Assembly (NCBI RefSeq): GCF_900116135.1
Contig: NZ_FOZX01000001.1
Location: 1,302,001 to 1,366,000 of the forward strand
Length of the DNA stretch: 64,000 bases
Source: Saccharopolyspora flava
GTDB taxonomy: Bacteria; Actinomycetota; Actinomycetes; Mycobacteriales; Pseudonocardiaceae
Reading direction: 5' to 3'
How positions within the stretch are numbered: the first letter of the stretch is position 1; the number at the start of each line of letters is the position of its first letter. This document shows, one piece after another, positions 62,997-64,000 of the stretch. The position numbers and the translations under genes are program-made. Below the pieces are notes generated by a model, which searched no databases, was not told the DNA's origin, and worked only from the letters and a program-made list of their open reading frames with translations.

Positions 62997-63632
62997 TCAC
63001 ATCCCGCGCTCGTCCAGGACCGCGCTGATCCGGTCGGTCCGCTCCGCGTGTCGGGCCGCCTCGTGGGAGAGGTGACCGAGCAGCCGGTAGATGCGCTCGT
63101 GGTACTCGGGCAGGTCGAGGTAGAAGATCGGCTCGTGGTGCATGACCCGGTTGCGGAAGTCGAGCATGCCCATGAAGTCCTGGTGCAGCGCGGAGCGCGG
63201 GCCGCTGTAGTGCGGGAACGCCCGGTGCGCCGCGGGAACCCAGATCTGCCGGTCGTGGGTGCGGCTGAGCAGCGAGACCCAGAACCCGAAGGTCAGCTCG
63301 GCGACCACGTCGTCGGGGGTGGAATCGGCGCGGCGCTCGACCTTGCGCCTTGCCCGGCCGATCTTGAACTTCGCGTTGTCGGCCAGCTGCGCGGACTTCC
63401 ACCAGTCCGCCCGCCCGAAGCGCTCCCGGAGCCGGTGGTGCAGGGCGTTGCGCAGCGACACCTCGAGCCAGTGCAGCGGACCGTAGAAGGCCGCCGAGAC
63501 CTGCACGTTCCAGTCGTAGAGGCGGACTGCCTCGTCGACCTCACCGCCGGTCCGCTTGAGGTAGCGGTCGAAGCGGGATTCCGAGAGCAGTTCCCGCACC
63601 CACCCGGGCAGTTCGACGTCGTCGCTGCTCAC
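62997..63632 (-). CDS. Abi-like protein with HEPN motif
   Basis: A 211-residue protein resembling the Abi_2 family of abortive-infection proteins. 'LSESRFDRYLKRTGGEVDEAVRLYDWNVQVSAAFYGPLHWLEVSLRNALHHRL' and the Rx4H-type motif in 'FRNRVMHHEP' (anchors) suggest a HEPN RNase fold. Members act in phage defence, but no other defence gene is nearby. Start GTG/ATG at 63632 preceded by AAGGAAAG. Confidence 0.75.
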   Translation of the reverse strand: MSSDDVELPGWVRELLSESRFDRYLKRTGGEVDEAVRLYDWNVQVSAAFYGPLHWLEVSLRNALHHRLRERFGRADWWKSAQLADNAKFKIGRARRKVERRADSTPDDVVAELTFGFWVSLLSRTHDRQIWVPAAHRAFPHYSGPRSALHQDFMGMLDFRNRVMHHEPIFYLDLPEYHERIYRLLGHLSHEAARHAERTDRISAVLDERGM

Positions 63633-63683
63633 GGAGCTTTCCTTCCGGCCGCTGCGGATCTCGTGCTAGCGTGGTGGACGTAG

Positions 63684-63722
63684 GCCCCGGGTTCGCCTCT
63701 GCTTCGGCACGCCGCCCGGGGC
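63684..63722. terminator. Hairpin upstream of the Abi-like gene
   Basis: GCCCCGGG (63684-63691) pairs with CCCGGGGC (63715-63722), 23-base loop. It lies between the cut right-end gene and the Abi-like gene and may end the former's transcript. Only a short T-run follows in that direction. Confidence 0.45.
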
Positions 63723-63753
63723 ACTTTGCTGTCCTGGCCCTGTGCTGCCCGGA

Positions 63754-64000
63754 CTACAACTCGGACTTCTCGACGAGCTTGACCAGTTCCGCGACCAGCG
63801 CCTCGGAGTCCTTCGCCCAGGCCAGCACGACGGTGTCGTCGTCGAGCCGCAGCGGGATCTCGCCGGTCCCCTTCGGAGTGGTCCAGCTGCCGCCGAGCAC
63901 CCGCGCCCCCACGGGCGCGCCGACGTCGCGGACCGCCGCGATGCGCTTGACCTCGACGGTCTCCCGGCCGAGCACCAGTTCGGACGGGGTCAGGGTGACC
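63754..64000 (-). CDS. Hypothetical protein, N-terminus cut by window
   Basis: Only the C-terminal 81 residues are present. The frame is open to the right edge ('...TLTPSELVLGRETVEVKRIAAVRDV') and ends 'LVAELVKLVEKSEL'. The alternating strand pattern and C-terminal amphipathic helix suggest a small PH-like or similar fold, but no family is recognised. Confidence 0.6.
   Translation of the reverse strand, partial: VTLTPSELVLGRETVEVKRIAAVRDVGAPVGARVLGGSWTTPKGTGEIPLRLDDDTVVLAWAKDSEALVAELVKLVEKSEL

Overview
The window is high-GC actinobacterial DNA, roughly 70% GC by eye, with many GTG starts, ATGA/TGATG overlaps between neighbouring genes and almost no coding gaps. The gene content points to the Pseudonocardiaceae, and a Saccharopolyspora-like genome is my best guess. 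Markers include an F420/PPOX-type enzyme, BldC, DUF3558 and DUF4229 proteins, a 13E12-type HNH gene, a sunset-domain protein, mycobacterium-like MenJ and MgtA homologues, and resB/ccsB cytochrome c maturation. No rRNA, CRISPR array or prophage is visible. The genes at both window edges are cut.

Layout. (1) 1-8.1 kb holds mixed genes: a truncated membrane GGDEF-like protein, an alpha/beta hydrolase, an F420-type enzyme, tRNA-Tyr with a strong terminator, a Phd/RelE-like toxin-antitoxin pair with a promoter-embedded operator, a VOC protein, YajQ and an HNH protein. (2) 8.3-14 kb holds rmlA, htpX, a YceI fusion, a divergent ddaH/Lrp pair and a sunset-domain membrane protein. (3) 14.1-33 kb is the respiratory block: a long-chain polyprenyl diphosphate synthase, the complete 14-gene nuoA-N operon (complex I) and the menaquinone reductase menJ, all on the minus strand. 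(4) 33.2-37.1 kb is a probable carboxylate uptake and catabolism operon (CitMHS, AtuA, small AtuA-like) with a divergent LysR gene. (5) 37.3-51.1 kb is rich in menaquinone genes: menG, menF, menD, menB, menE and menA. They are interspersed with an MgtA-type mannosyltransferase, an inositol phosphatase-like gene, an orphan paaC-like gene and a secreted M1 aminopeptidase. (6) 51.3-54.3 kb holds a lipoprotein, a Cds1-like PLP enzyme, a DUF4229 protein, bldC and a small membrane protein. (7) 54.5-62.6 kb is the cytochrome c maturation and haem block: a ParA-like ATPase, ccsB, resB, ccdA, resA, a histidine phosphatase and hemL. (8) The right end carries a small membrane protein, an Abi/HEPN-like protein and a cut gene.

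How the genes work together. Most of the window builds an electron transport chain. NADH enters through Nuo; menaquinone is made by MenF/D/E/B/A/G with a side chain from the polyprenyl synthase and is then partly saturated by MenJ; c-type cytochromes are assembled by CcdA/ResA/ResB/CcsB; HemL feeds haem synthesis. menC and menH are not in the window. Gene content and approximate order match my memory of Mycobacterium tuberculosis Rv0524 (hemL) to Rv0566c (yajQ), but here the whole nuo operon lies between grcC and menJ.

The most unusual signal is a family of five intergenic elements of about 180 bp (37.1, 50.0, 51.1, 54.3 and 59.8 kb). All are confined to the men/ccs half. Their stems change sequence between copies while base pairing is kept, which is the signature of a conserved structure. 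A second, unrelated 72-bp palindromic repeat occurs twice (3.9 and 33.1 kb).
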